Below, one piece after another: positions 6,228 through 12,358 of a stretch of 12,358 nt of DNA (the first letter of the stretch is position 1; each line of letters opens with the position of its first letter). Where the stretch lies: the NCBI GenBank assembly GCA_022561525.1, contig JADFRB010000011.1, forward strand, positions 1,337 to 13,694. Reading direction: 5' to 3'. This stretch comes from Nitrospinota bacterium (lineage in GTDB: Bacteria; Nitrospirota; Nitrospiria; Nitrospirales; UBA8639). The notes beneath the pieces were generated by a model. It saw nothing but the letters and a program-made list of their open reading frames with translations, was not told where the DNA came from and ran no database searches. Made by a program: the position numbers and the translations under genes.

Positions 6228-6650
6228 ATGAATCACCAAGCGCGCCTGACCCGGCAATATCATTTCTGTGCAGCCCACCGATTACATGCCAAGGAACTGT
6301 CTGATGACGTCAATCGGAAAGTGTTTGGAAAATGCAATAATCTCAACGGGCATGGGCATAATTACACGGTTCTGGTAACCGTGCGTGGCGAAATCGATGC
6401 TCTGACGGGTGAGATCACGGATCTTGAACGTCTGGATCGGCTGGTTACGACAACAATCCTCGAACGGTTTGATCATCGACATCTCAACCACGATCCGGCC
6501 TTCCAAGATGTGGTGACCACGGGAGAAAATGTCGCTCGATTTATTTGGGATGAACTGGTGGATGCCATTCCTCTCGGGCAGTTAGAGAAAATCGGGCTCA
6601 TTGAAACCCGTGACAATTATTTCGAGTATCAAGGCGATCGGCATGGGTAA
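6228..6650 (+). CDS. 6-pyruvoyl-tetrahydropterin synthase (biopterin-type PTPS)
   Basis: The enzyme converts 7,8-dihydroneopterin triphosphate, the FolE product, to 6-pyruvoyl-tetrahydropterin. The 140-residue protein has zinc ligands His17 (AAHRLH), His42 and His44 (GHGH), the catalytic Cys36, Asp82-His83 (FDHRHLN) and the pterin-anchoring Glu126 (ETRDN). The [11 protein letters not shown] segment (36-46) gives a Cys-x5-HGH spacing, as in animal PTPS, whereas QueD of queuosine synthesis has Cys-x3-HGH. Length equals that of the animal enzyme (about 145). ATG 6228 is chosen because homology begins there, 4 nt after the ferredoxin stop; an upstream in-frame ATG at 6138 would overlap the ferredoxin gene. 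folE follows after 44 nt. No sepiapterin reductase is visible, so the final pterin is unknown; a role in queuosine synthesis cannot be excluded. Confidence 0.9.
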   Translation: MNHQARLTRQYHFCAAHRLHAKELSDDVNRKVFGKCNNLNGHGHNYTVLVTVRGEIDALTGEITDLERLDRLVTTTILERFDHRHLNHDPAFQDVVTTGENVARFIWDELVDAIPLGQLEKIGLIETRDNYFEYQGDRHG

Positions 6651-6694
6651 GGGCCTCGTTTTCTCATCCAATCTCTTTCCCTCGTGAACAACTT

Positions 6695-7369
6695 ATGAAT
6701 CATCTACAACGTTCGAAAACACAACCTGGTCGAAGCTCTGCGATAAAACAGGTCAAAGGAAAAGTTGGTCGAGTCACACGAGCACCCGAAAACGAGACCC
6801 CGGCGAATCTCGAAGGCTTGATTACCCAACTCCTGACGATACTTGGCGAGGATCCCAAGCGAGGTGGTTTGGAAGAAACGCCCAAGCGTGTGGCCGACGC
6901 GCTGACGTTTTTCACAAAAGGCTATCAAGAGAATATTGATGACCTGGTCAATGGCGCTTTGTATCCCATTGAGTACGATGAAATGGTTATTGTCCGCGAC
7001 ATCGATTTTTTCAGTTTGTGCGAACATCACTTGCTGCCGTTTTTTGGAAAATGTCATGTGGGGTACATCCCAAGGAAACAAGTTGTTGGATTAAGTAAGA
7101 TCCCTCGAATCGTCGACGTGTTCAGCCGGCGGCTCCAAATACAAGAACGTTTGACAGTCCAAATTGCTGAAACCCTTCAGAAAAAGTTAGACCCGATTGG
7201 AGTTGGGGTAGTCCTTGAAGCACGGCATCTCTGCATGATGATGCGGGGTGTGGAAAAACAAAACACCGTAGCAGTCACCAGCCATATGCTCGGTGCCTTC
7301 CGCAAACAACAACAAACCCGCGATGAGTTTTTGAGATTGATTCGACCTTCCGCCCGAGAAACAGTCTAA
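6695..7369 (+). CDS. folE: GTP cyclohydrolase I
   Basis: FolE hydrolyses GTP to 7,8-dihydroneopterin triphosphate and formate, the first step of folate and biopterin synthesis. The 224-residue protein matches E. coli FolE (222 aa) in length. Zinc ligands Cys109 and His112 ([10 protein letters not shown]) and Cys180 (RHLCMMMRG) are present, as are the substrate-binding region around [10 protein letters not shown] (132-141) and the conserved MRGVEKQNT. The N-terminal 35 residues are basic and probably disordered. It is the last gene of the operon and works directly upstream of the PTPS product in the pathway. No clear Shine-Dalgarno precedes ATG 6695; the 44-nt gap to PTPS suggests translational coupling is not essential. 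Confidence 0.96.
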   Translation: MNHLQRSKTQPGRSSAIKQVKGKVGRVTRAPENETPANLEGLITQLLTILGEDPKRGGLEETPKRVADALTFFTKGYQENIDDLVNGALYPIEYDEMVIVRDIDFFSLCEHHLLPFFGKCHVGYIPRKQVVGLSKIPRIVDVFSRRLQIQERLTVQIAETLQKKLDPIGVGVVLEARHLCMMMRGVEKQNTVAVTSHMLGAFRKQQQTRDEFLRLIRPSARETV

Positions 7370-7415
7370 CGCTCCTACCCATCCGCCTTCACAGAGATCT
7401 AGCTTTTTTAAAAAA

Positions 7416-7492
7416 GGGGTCAGACTCGATTTAGTTAGGTATTTGTCCCGCAAGGGGTGATCGTAAGAATTCATTAAGTCGAGTCTGACCCC
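7416..7492. repeat. GGGGTCAGACTCGA inverted repeat, REP/RAYT-like remnant
   Basis: Arms of 18 nt (7416-7433 and 7475-7492) are inverted repeats with one mismatch: GGGGTCAGACTCGATTTA and TAAGTCGAGTCTGACCCC. The 41-nt loop contains a small TCCC-GCAA-GGGG hairpin with a GNRA-type loop. GGGGTCAGA-type ends of this kind are, to my knowledge, found beside REP-associated tyrosine transposase genes in several phyla; no transposase is present here. It stands 46 nt after folE and 73 nt before the end of the minus-strand hydrolase gene, so it may also end transcription from both sides. Confidence 0.7.
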
Positions 7493-7565
7493 AAATTACT
7501 TCAAGAAAACTAATTTTCCCAAACAGATACCCTCGTTCCCCTCGACATCCTGTACTTAAGCACCC

Positions 7566-8375
7566 TCAATTGTCGCCTACAGATCGGTCGAGATTTTCTA
7601 GGAATTGTATGAGGGCATGATTGAAGACTTCGGGTTGCTCCAGATTTGAAACATGTCCTGCCTGAGGGATGAGTCTAAATTGTGAATGAGGTATGTGTTC
7701 CGCCATTCGTTTCACCTCTTCTGGTGGTGAAGCTAAGTCGTTCTCCCCTACCAAAACCAAAGTTGGAACGTTGAACTTTTTCAGGAGCGGGGTGGAATCC
7801 GGTCGTTCTTCCATGGCCATGAGGTCACCCACGATACCGGAGATTTGGTTGCCGATTATCATTTTCCGTAACCTAGCGACCAAGTCTTTTCGATTTTCCA
7901 ATCCTGAAGGGCTGAAAAGCTTTGGGAGCATGAGGTCTGCAATAGCCGAGGCCCCCCGCCTATACGCGACTTGGGCCATGGAGAATCGAGCGGTTTTGGT
8001 TTCGGGAGTATCGGCGGTCGCTCGGGTATCGGCTAACACCAGAGCGTGAAAGAACGTTGGGTACTTTCGATACAGCGCAAAAAGGATATACCCACCCATG
8101 GACAGCCCGACGAATGTCGCCTTTGAAATCCCAAGGTGATCGAGCAAGGCTTTGATATCCTCGGCAAACTGCTCCAAGGTATAGCGCCACATTGGAGCAT
8201 CGGACTCTCCATGCCCGCGAAGGTCCATCGTAATCACTCGATATCGATCCTTGAGCCCAGCGACCTGGGGTTCCCACATGGTACGATTCAGCGGAAACGC
8301 GTGGAGAAAAATGATTGGATCCCCATGTCCTTCATCCGAATACGCAAGGTCGATGCCGTTGACATGTACTTTCAT
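7566..8375 (-). CDS. Alpha/beta hydrolase (esterase/lactonase-like)
   Basis: A 269-residue soluble hydrolase of the alpha/beta fold. The catalytic triad is visible: nucleophile Ser92 in the elbow GLSMGG (90-95), Asp213 in GENDLASPP and His241 in QAGHVSN. The HAFPLN segment (25-30) forms the oxyanion side, and DLRGHGESD (51-59) is the usual second motif. Overall it resembles the 3-oxoadipate enol-lactonase, BioH and haloperoxidase-like group, in which function cannot be read from sequence alone. The residue after the nucleophile is Met rather than the Gln of many BioH proteins. The start is supported by GAGGAG at 8382-8387, 6 nt upstream. It is transcribed alone, convergent with folE and divergent from rarA, with foldback copy B upstream. 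No substrate is assigned. Confidence 0.9.
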   Translation of the reverse strand: MKVHVNGIDLAYSDEGHGDPIIFLHAFPLNRTMWEPQVAGLKDRYRVITMDLRGHGESDAPMWRYTLEQFAEDIKALLDHLGISKATFVGLSMGGYILFALYRKYPTFFHALVLADTRATADTPETKTARFSMAQVAYRRGASAIADLMLPKLFSPSGLENRKDLVARLRKMIIGNQISGIVGDLMAMEERPDSTPLLKKFNVPTLVLVGENDLASPPEEVKRMAEHIPHSQFRLIPQAGHVSNLEQPEVFNHALIQFLENLDRSVGDN

Positions 8376-8381
8376 AGGTTA

Positions 8382-8387
8382 CTCCTC
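8382..8387 (-). promoter_or_regulatory. Ribosome binding site of the alpha/beta hydrolase
   Basis: On the minus strand this is GAGGAG, 6 nt from ATG 8375. It fixes the start of the hydrolase gene. Confidence 0.8.
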
Positions 8388-8416
8388 AGGTTTCCAGTTT
8401 TGTCGTTGGGTATTTT

Positions 8417-8608
8417 AACCTAGAAACGGCAGTTGGGCACAAAAAAGACGTGTAAGCTATTGGTGTGCATGGTGAAATACAAAAAGTCGTGGTCACCTTG
8501 GTGGTGATGAGACATTTTTTATTTTGCCAGGTACGCTAAGGGTCCGTCACGAAATAACCGGTACAATTGGGAGGCCCAGATTTGTGATCCAACTGCCGTT
8601 TCTAGGTT
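8417..8608 (+). repeat. Foldback (MITE-like) element, copy B, 192 bp
   Basis: The terminal inverted repeats are perfect over 20 bp: AACCTAGAAACGGCAGTTGG (8417-8436) and its complement (8589-8608). The sequence aligns along most of its length with the reverse complement of copy A (4084-4249), including the central stem and T-rich tract near 8486-8525. It differs in the right arm, where about 45 nt (8537-8581, including GAAATAACCGGTACAATTGG) replace about 18 nt of copy A, accounting for the 26-bp size difference. No transposase gene or clear target-site duplication is seen. It lies between the divergent hydrolase and rarA genes. Confidence 0.85.
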
Positions 8609-8630
8609 TAAGGAAACAATATGATTGGAA

Positions 8631-8680
8631 AATCCCCCTAACCCCCTTTTCCAAAGGGGGGACCTTAATGGTTCCCCCCT
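8631..8680. repeat. C-rich CCCCCTAACCCCC hairpin repeat
   Basis: A perfect 8-bp stem CCCCCTTT (8642-8649) and AAAGGGGG (8653-8660) has a 3-nt loop. A competing GGGGGG (8656-8661) and CCCCCC (8674-8679) pairing is also possible. It resembles the dispersed CCCCCTAACCCCC repeats seen in several bacterial phyla. It lies in the leader region between copy B and rarA. Confidence 0.6.
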
Positions 8681-8717
8681 CTCAGAGCACCGGGGAATAA
8701 CGAAATCGAATCACAGT

Positions 8718-8745
8718 TTGCAGGACATCCGCATGGCGTTATAGC
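8718..8745 (+). promoter_or_regulatory. Possible promoter of rarA
   Basis: TTGCAG (8718-8723) and TATAGC (8740-8745) are spaced by 16 nt, about 65 nt before ATG 8811. The match is moderate. No other gene-sized feature is seen between 8609 and 8810. Confidence 0.35.
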
Positions 8746-8810
8746 ATAAGGTATTCTTGCGCGAACCGTCAGAACACGTTCCTGCCACCTCGATAATTCG
8801 TGAGGATCTC

Positions 8811-10166
8811 ATGATACCCAGTAACAATCCTCCGCAACCTGACCTGTTTCGTGATTCTTCCAACACACAAGCCGGCCCAATCTCCTTTTCCGTCGGACCT
8901 CTCGCGGAGCGATTCCGGCCTCAGACATTCTCAGAATTTTTGGGTCAGGAGCATCTGCTCTCGAAGAATCAAGCCTTACGACAGGCGATTGAATCCGATC
9001 AGGTTCCTTCACTCATTCTTTGGGGGCCTCCGGGATCGGGGAAGACAACCTTGGCTCATCTCATTGCCCGACATTCGGAAGCTGCCTTTGTCCCGTTTTC
9101 GGCGGTGGTCAGTGGCGTGCCTGAACTTCGCACCATCATCAAAGAGGCAGTACAACGTCGCCGGATGACCGGTCAACATACTATTTTATTTGTGGATGAA
9201 ATTCATCGATTCAATAAAGCGCAGCAAGATGCCTTTCTCCCGTATGTGGAGCGCGGCGATATTACTCTGATTGGGGCGACGACTCAAAACCCGTCCTTTG
9301 AAATCATTGCCCCGCTGTTGTCACGCTCAATGGTCGTGGAGCTACATTCTTTGAATGAGGAGGCGATGGGAACCATCATCGATCGGGCGATGACGGATCA
9401 GGAACGAGGGCTGGGGAAGTTCAATGTGACCGTGACCAGTGAGGCTCGAACGGGGCTGATCCACTATGGAAATGGCGATGCACGATCCCTGCTTTCGGCC
9501 CTGGAATACGCGGTGAGACAAGTGGCTGCAAAAGATAAATCCCCACGGGCCCTTGATCAACAACAGCTCAAACACATTCTTCAGAAGAAGTCGCTCCGGT
9601 ATGACAAAGACGGGGAAGAGCACTACAACCTGATCTCCGGGTATATTAAGAGCATGCGAGATTCCGATGCCGATGGTGCGTTGTATTGGCTCGCTCGTAT
9701 GTTAGAAGGTGGTGAGGATCCGAAATTCATTGCGCGGCGCATGGTCATTTTTGCCTCAGAAGATGTGAGCAATGCCGAGCCAATGGCCATTATGGTGGCG
9801 ACCGCAATTTTTCAAGCGGTGGTGCAAGTGGGGTTGCCCGAAGCACAAATTAATTTGGCCCATGGTACGACCTACTTGGCATCATGCCCCAAAAGCAATG
9901 CCTCGTATGTGGGTTTAAAGGAAGCCTTAGCCGATGCCAAACAATTGGGGAATTTGCCCGTGCCCTTGCACCTTCGGAATGCTGTCACTTCGCTGATGAA
10001 AGATGTGGGCTATGGGAAAGGGTATCGATATGTTCACGATGATCCAGAAGCCCAAGTTGAGCAAAGCCACCTTCCGCCATCCTTAGAAGGGCGACGGTAT
10101 TATCGGCCTAAGATGGATAAGAGCAAGAAGGTAGAGGAAGAGGATTATGCGGACGAGGAATGGTGA
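8811..10166 (+). CDS. rarA: Replication-associated recombination protein A, AAA+ ATPase
   Basis: RarA (MgsA) is a clamp-loader-like AAA+ ATPase that acts at stalled replication forks. The 451-residue protein has Walker A GPPGSGKTT (72-80), Walker B FVDEIHRF (127-134), the sensor segment GATTQNPSFE and an LLSR arginine-finger region. The C-terminal part includes the typical GYIKSMRDSDADGALYWLAR stretch of the RarA family and ends in an acidic tail. Length fits (E. coli 447). ATG 8811 is chosen because of GAGG at 8802-8805; a TTG at 8757 would add 18 residues without homology. Near the N-terminus, QPDLF (residues 9-13) resembles a beta-clamp-binding motif. The gene is convergent with the ABC-F gene across a heptamer hairpin. 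Confidence 0.95.
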   Translation: MIPSNNPPQPDLFRDSSNTQAGPISFSVGPLAERFRPQTFSEFLGQEHLLSKNQALRQAIESDQVPSLILWGPPGSGKTTLAHLIARHSEAAFVPFSAVVSGVPELRTIIKEAVQRRRMTGQHTILFVDEIHRFNKAQQDAFLPYVERGDITLIGATTQNPSFEIIAPLLSRSMVVELHSLNEEAMGTIIDRAMTDQERGLGKFNVTVTSEARTGLIHYGNGDARSLLSALEYAVRQVAAKDKSPRALDQQQLKHILQKKSLRYDKDGEEHYNLISGYIKSMRDSDADGALYWLARMLEGGEDPKFIARRMVIFASEDVSNAEPMAIMVATAIFQAVVQVGLPEAQINLAHGTTYLASCPKSNASYVGLKEALADAKQLGNLPVPLHLRNAVTSLMKDVGYGKGYRYVHDDPEAQVEQSHLPPSLEGRRYYRPKMDKSKKVEEEDYADEEW

Positions 10167-10172
10167 GGATAC

Positions 10173-10258
10173 CGTGACGGGTGATCCGTGAAACGTAAGA
10201 AGTGCAGAGTAGGAAAGCTCATTTCTTTTCTTCACGCTTCACGCATGACGTTTCACGC
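10173..10258. repeat. Inverted heptamer-repeat hairpin between convergent rarA and the ABC-F gene, copy 3
   Basis: The left arm has CGTGACG, GGTGATC, CGTGAAA, CGTAAGA. The right arm on the minus strand has CGTGAAA, CGTCATG, CGTGAAG, CGTGAAG. The arms form an imperfect hairpin with an A/G-rich, T/C-rich loop. It fills nearly all of the 94-bp gap between two stop codons, the same setting as copy 2 between mdh and purE. Confidence 0.6.
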
Positions 10259-10260
10259 AT

Positions 10261-12111
10261 TTACCCCACCTGTTCCATCTGTTGTTTTTGGGTTTCAAGT
10301 TGAGAAGAGAGGTCTGACCACTTGTCCGTCAATACGTTGAGATCGCGCTTCCATTGTTCGTGTTCTTGATGCAGTTCATTCCAACGGGCAAAGTCTTGAT
10401 ACAGTTCGGGAGCCGCAAGTTCCGCTGCTCGGGTCTTGATCCGCTCCTCTAGGTCGGCAATCTCTTCTTCTGCGCGCGTGACTTGTTTCTCCAGCCGATT
10501 GATGGATTTGGTGATGTCTCGCCGATTGAATTTTTTCTCCTGAGGAGGGGACTCTATGGGGGAAGCACCGTTGGTGTGTTTCTTCCGCTTCTTTTCCTTG
10601 AGCTTGGAAGCCTGTTGAGCTTCCTCTTGTTTCCGAAGCTCTTCGAGTTCCTTCGATCGTTTCCACAGATAATATTCGTAATCGCCGATATAATCCGTCA
10701 GTACGCCTTCGTCAATGTCCACGACGCGTGTTGCCACCCGGCTCAAAAACGTCGGGTCGTGTGAGATGAACACAATCGTACCGGGAAAGATCGTCATCGC
10801 GTCGGTGAGTACATCAACCGATCCGGGATCTAAATGATTAGTCGGCTCGTCCAGCAGCAACGTGTTGGCCGGTTCGGCTAACATGCGAGCCAAGGCTACG
10901 CGATTGCGTTCACCTCCGCTCAGCGCTTTGATGGGTTTTTTCTGATCATCCCCAGAGAAGAGAAACACCCCGGCGATGCTTCGCAAATAATTCATTTCGG
11001 CTTGTGGCGCGGCTTCAGCCAAGGATTCTAAAATGGTGTGTTCGGGATTGAGGATTTCAGCTTGATGCTGCGCAAAGTAATGAAGCGAGACCCCATGCCC
11101 TTCCTTACGGGTGCCGGCCTCGAATTCCAACTCGCCGGACAATATTTTTAATAAGGTACTTTTCCCTGCGCCGTTTTCACCAACTAGAGCCACGCGCTGG
11201 CCTCGTTCTACGTAAAAGTCCATGTTGTCGTAGACGACTTTGTCTCCGTATTGTTTTCTGATCCCCTGTAGGTCAAGAGGAAGTCTGCCGCTTGGTTTGG
11301 GCTCAGGGAATCGAAAACGGAGGCGCTTGGTATCGCGTTTGGTTTCAATGAGCTTGACCTTTTCCAATTGTTTGATGCGGGATTGGACTTGTCGGGCCTT
11401 ATTGGCTTTGTACCGGAAGCGATCGACGAACTTTTGTACACGGGCGACTTCTTTGGCCTGTCGTTGCGCGGCGGCGGATTGTTGGAGATCGAGTTGAAGT
11501 CGGAGGTTTTGAAACTCGGAATAGTTGCCGCGGTACTCTTGCAGTTGCTCATCGCGAATTTCCCAAATATGCGTGACCATTCGATCCAAAAACGCGGTAT
11601 CGTGACTGATGATCAGCATGGTTATTTTGGAATTCAGTAGGTAAGACTCCAACCATGCCTGCGTAGGTTTATCCAAATGGTTTGTCGGTTCGTCAAGCAT
11701 CAACACATCAGGATTCGAAAGAAGCAAATGTCCAAGGGCCACACGCATACGGTAGCCGCCGGAATAGGTTTCCAGTGTCCGGTTCCAGTCGTCTTCTCCA
11801 AAGCCGAGGCCGGAGAGTATTCGTTTGGCTTCATGCTCGGGATATTGGTCGCGGTGAGTGGCTTGTAGGACGGTCAGTTGGGTTGAGGCCTCGAGTTCCT
11901 GGGGAAGATAGCCAATACGGAGCCAGGGGCGTTGTCGAATCGTGCCGTCATCAGGAGTATTTTCACCGATGATCATCCGGAGAAGGGTGGTTTTCCCGGT
12001 CCCGTTGCGTCCCACCAAACCGACCCGTGTTTCCGGACGCAAGTGTGCGGAGGCCGAGGAGAACAAGGTTTTGGTTGGATACCCTTTCGTTAGTTTTTCA
12101 ATATGAATCAT
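10261..12111 (-). CDS. ABC-F family ATPase (translation-associated, Uup/YheS-like)
   Basis: A 616-residue soluble protein with two ABC ATPase domains and no membrane segments, so not a transporter subunit. Domain 1 has Walker A GRNGTGKTT (34-42), signature YSGGYRMR (116-123) and Walker B LMLDEPTNHLD (137-147). Domain 2 has GENGAGKST (311-319), LSGGERNR (397-404) and LLLDEPTNHLD (418-428). The linker (about 203-278) has the charged helical pattern of the ABC-F P-site tRNA-interaction motif. From about residue 485 a Lys/Glu-rich stretch leads to a C-terminal coiled coil (about 530-612), as in Uup and YheS. ABC-F proteins bind the ribosomal E site and relieve stalling or aid assembly; which subfamily is uncertain. 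ATG 12111 is the start; the upstream site is weak. tRNA-Ala lies 132 nt upstream on the same strand. Confidence 0.94.
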   Translation of the reverse strand: MIHIEKLTKGYPTKTLFSSASAHLRPETRVGLVGRNGTGKTTLLRMIIGENTPDDGTIRQRPWLRIGYLPQELEASTQLTVLQATHRDQYPEHEAKRILSGLGFGEDDWNRTLETYSGGYRMRVALGHLLLSNPDVLMLDEPTNHLDKPTQAWLESYLLNSKITMLIISHDTAFLDRMVTHIWEIRDEQLQEYRGNYSEFQNLRLQLDLQQSAAAQRQAKEVARVQKFVDRFRYKANKARQVQSRIKQLEKVKLIETKRDTKRLRFRFPEPKPSGRLPLDLQGIRKQYGDKVVYDNMDFYVERGQRVALVGENGAGKSTLLKILSGELEFEAGTRKEGHGVSLHYFAQHQAEILNPEHTILESLAEAAPQAEMNYLRSIAGVFLFSGDDQKKPIKALSGGERNRVALARMLAEPANTLLLDEPTNHLDPGSVDVLTDAMTIFPGTIVFISHDPTFLSRVATRVVDIDEGVLTDYIGDYEYYLWKRSKELEELRKQEEAQQASKLKEKKRKKHTNGASPIESPPQEKKFNRRDITKSINRLEKQVTRAEEEIADLEERIKTRAAELAAPELYQDFARWNELHQEHEQWKRDLNVLTDKWSDLSSQLETQKQQMEQVG

Positions 12112-12243
12112 GGCTTACGGTACGATCTGTCTTGACACGCATCTGCTTATGTAACATTCAGGAGAAAAACCCGACTGGGGTGAAAAACTGAATGCGGAAT
12201 GAAGGCAGGATGAACGTTAAATGTATGGAAACGTCAGATATTT

Positions 12244-12319
12244 TGGTGGAGCTGGCCGGGATTGAACCGGCGACCTCGTGAATGCCATTCACGCGCGCTC
12301 CCAACTGCGCCACAGCCCC
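12244..12319 (-). tRNA. tRNA-Ala (anticodon GGC) with encoded CCA
   Basis: Read on the minus strand, it folds into a complete cloverleaf of 76 nt. The acceptor stem GGGGCTG pairs with CAGCTCC, with the G3-U70 wobble pair that is the alanine identity element, discriminator A73 and encoded CCA (12244-12246). The anticodon stem CGTGA/TCACG encloses loop ATGGCAT, anticodon GGC, reading GCC and GCU. The T arm GCCGG-TTCAATC-CCGGC is canonical. About 39 bp lie between its 5' end and the window edge. Confidence 0.97.
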
Positions 12320-12358
12320 ACGCAACACGTTTTGTCGGTAAAAACGAAAAAATCTTAA

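Noticed and set aside
8757..8810. TTG 8757 as start of rarA
   Set aside because: It is a rare start codon without a ribosome binding site, and ATG 8811 has GAGG and gives the family length.
10261..12111. ABC transporter ATPase
   Set aside because: Two ABC domains are fused with an ABC-F linker and C-terminal coiled coil, and no membrane protein gene is nearby; this fits ABC-F.
12160..12175. Terminator after tRNA-Ala on the minus strand (ACCC-CAGTC-GGGT then TTTTT)
   Set aside because: The stem is only 4 bp and too weak to call.

Overview
The window looks like a chromosomal segment of a Nitrospira-type bacterium (phylum Nitrospirota). This rests on an LDH-type malate dehydrogenase, a stand-alone NuoF-like protein, a NorD/CobT-like VWA protein, moderate GC (about 50% by eye) and intergenic spaces full of short palindromic repeats. 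The taxonomic call is an inference from overall character; no marker gene here fixes it.

Layout from left to right. (1) 1-1871: 3' part of a VWA-domain protein of the NorD/CobT/CbbO kind, with a zincin-like HEVGH motif at the window edge and a C-rich repeat embedded in frame. (2) 1863-2088: two repeat elements back to back. (3) 2096-3483: a small unknown protein followed by malate dehydrogenase (mdh). (4) 3574-4068, minus strand: purE, convergent with mdh across a heptamer-based hairpin. (5) 4084-4249: a 166-bp foldback element. (6) 4568-7369: a compact plus-strand operon of a NuoF-like flavoprotein, an adrenodoxin/Isc-type [2Fe-2S] ferredoxin, a 6-pyruvoyl-tetrahydropterin synthase and GTP cyclohydrolase I, with a good sigma70-like promoter upstream. 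(7) 7416-7492: a long inverted repeat like those associated with REP/RAYT elements. (8) 7566-8375, minus strand: an alpha/beta hydrolase. (9) 8417-8608: a second copy of the foldback element, inverted relative to the first. (10) 8811-10166: the AAA+ ATPase RarA/MgsA. (11) 10261-12111, minus strand: an ABC-F translation-associated ATPase, convergent with rarA across another heptamer hairpin. (12) 12244-12319, minus strand: tRNA-Ala(GGC) with encoded CCA.

How the genes fit together. FolE and the PTPS homologue catalyse consecutive steps (GTP to 7,8-dihydroneopterin triphosphate to 6-pyruvoyl-tetrahydropterin). The PTPS has the long Cys-x5-HGH spacing of biopterin-type enzymes rather than the QueD spacing. 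The same operon carries a NuoF-like subunit with an altered flavin/NADH pocket, no NuoE and a ferredoxin only 6 nt downstream, so a diaphorase-ferredoxin pair coupled to reduced-pterin metabolism is an attractive but unproven reading. Mdh, PurE, RarA, the ABC-F protein and the tRNA are ordinary housekeeping functions.

The most unusual part is the repeat content. At least five unrelated palindromic families occur in about 12 kb: a 166-192 bp foldback element with 20-bp terminal inverted repeats present as an inverted pair around the pterin operon; degenerate CGTRAWG heptamer hairpins at three gene junctions; a 141-bp element supplying the stop codon of the VWA gene; a C-rich repeat inside that gene; and GGGGTCAGACTCGA- and CCCCCTTT-type hairpins.
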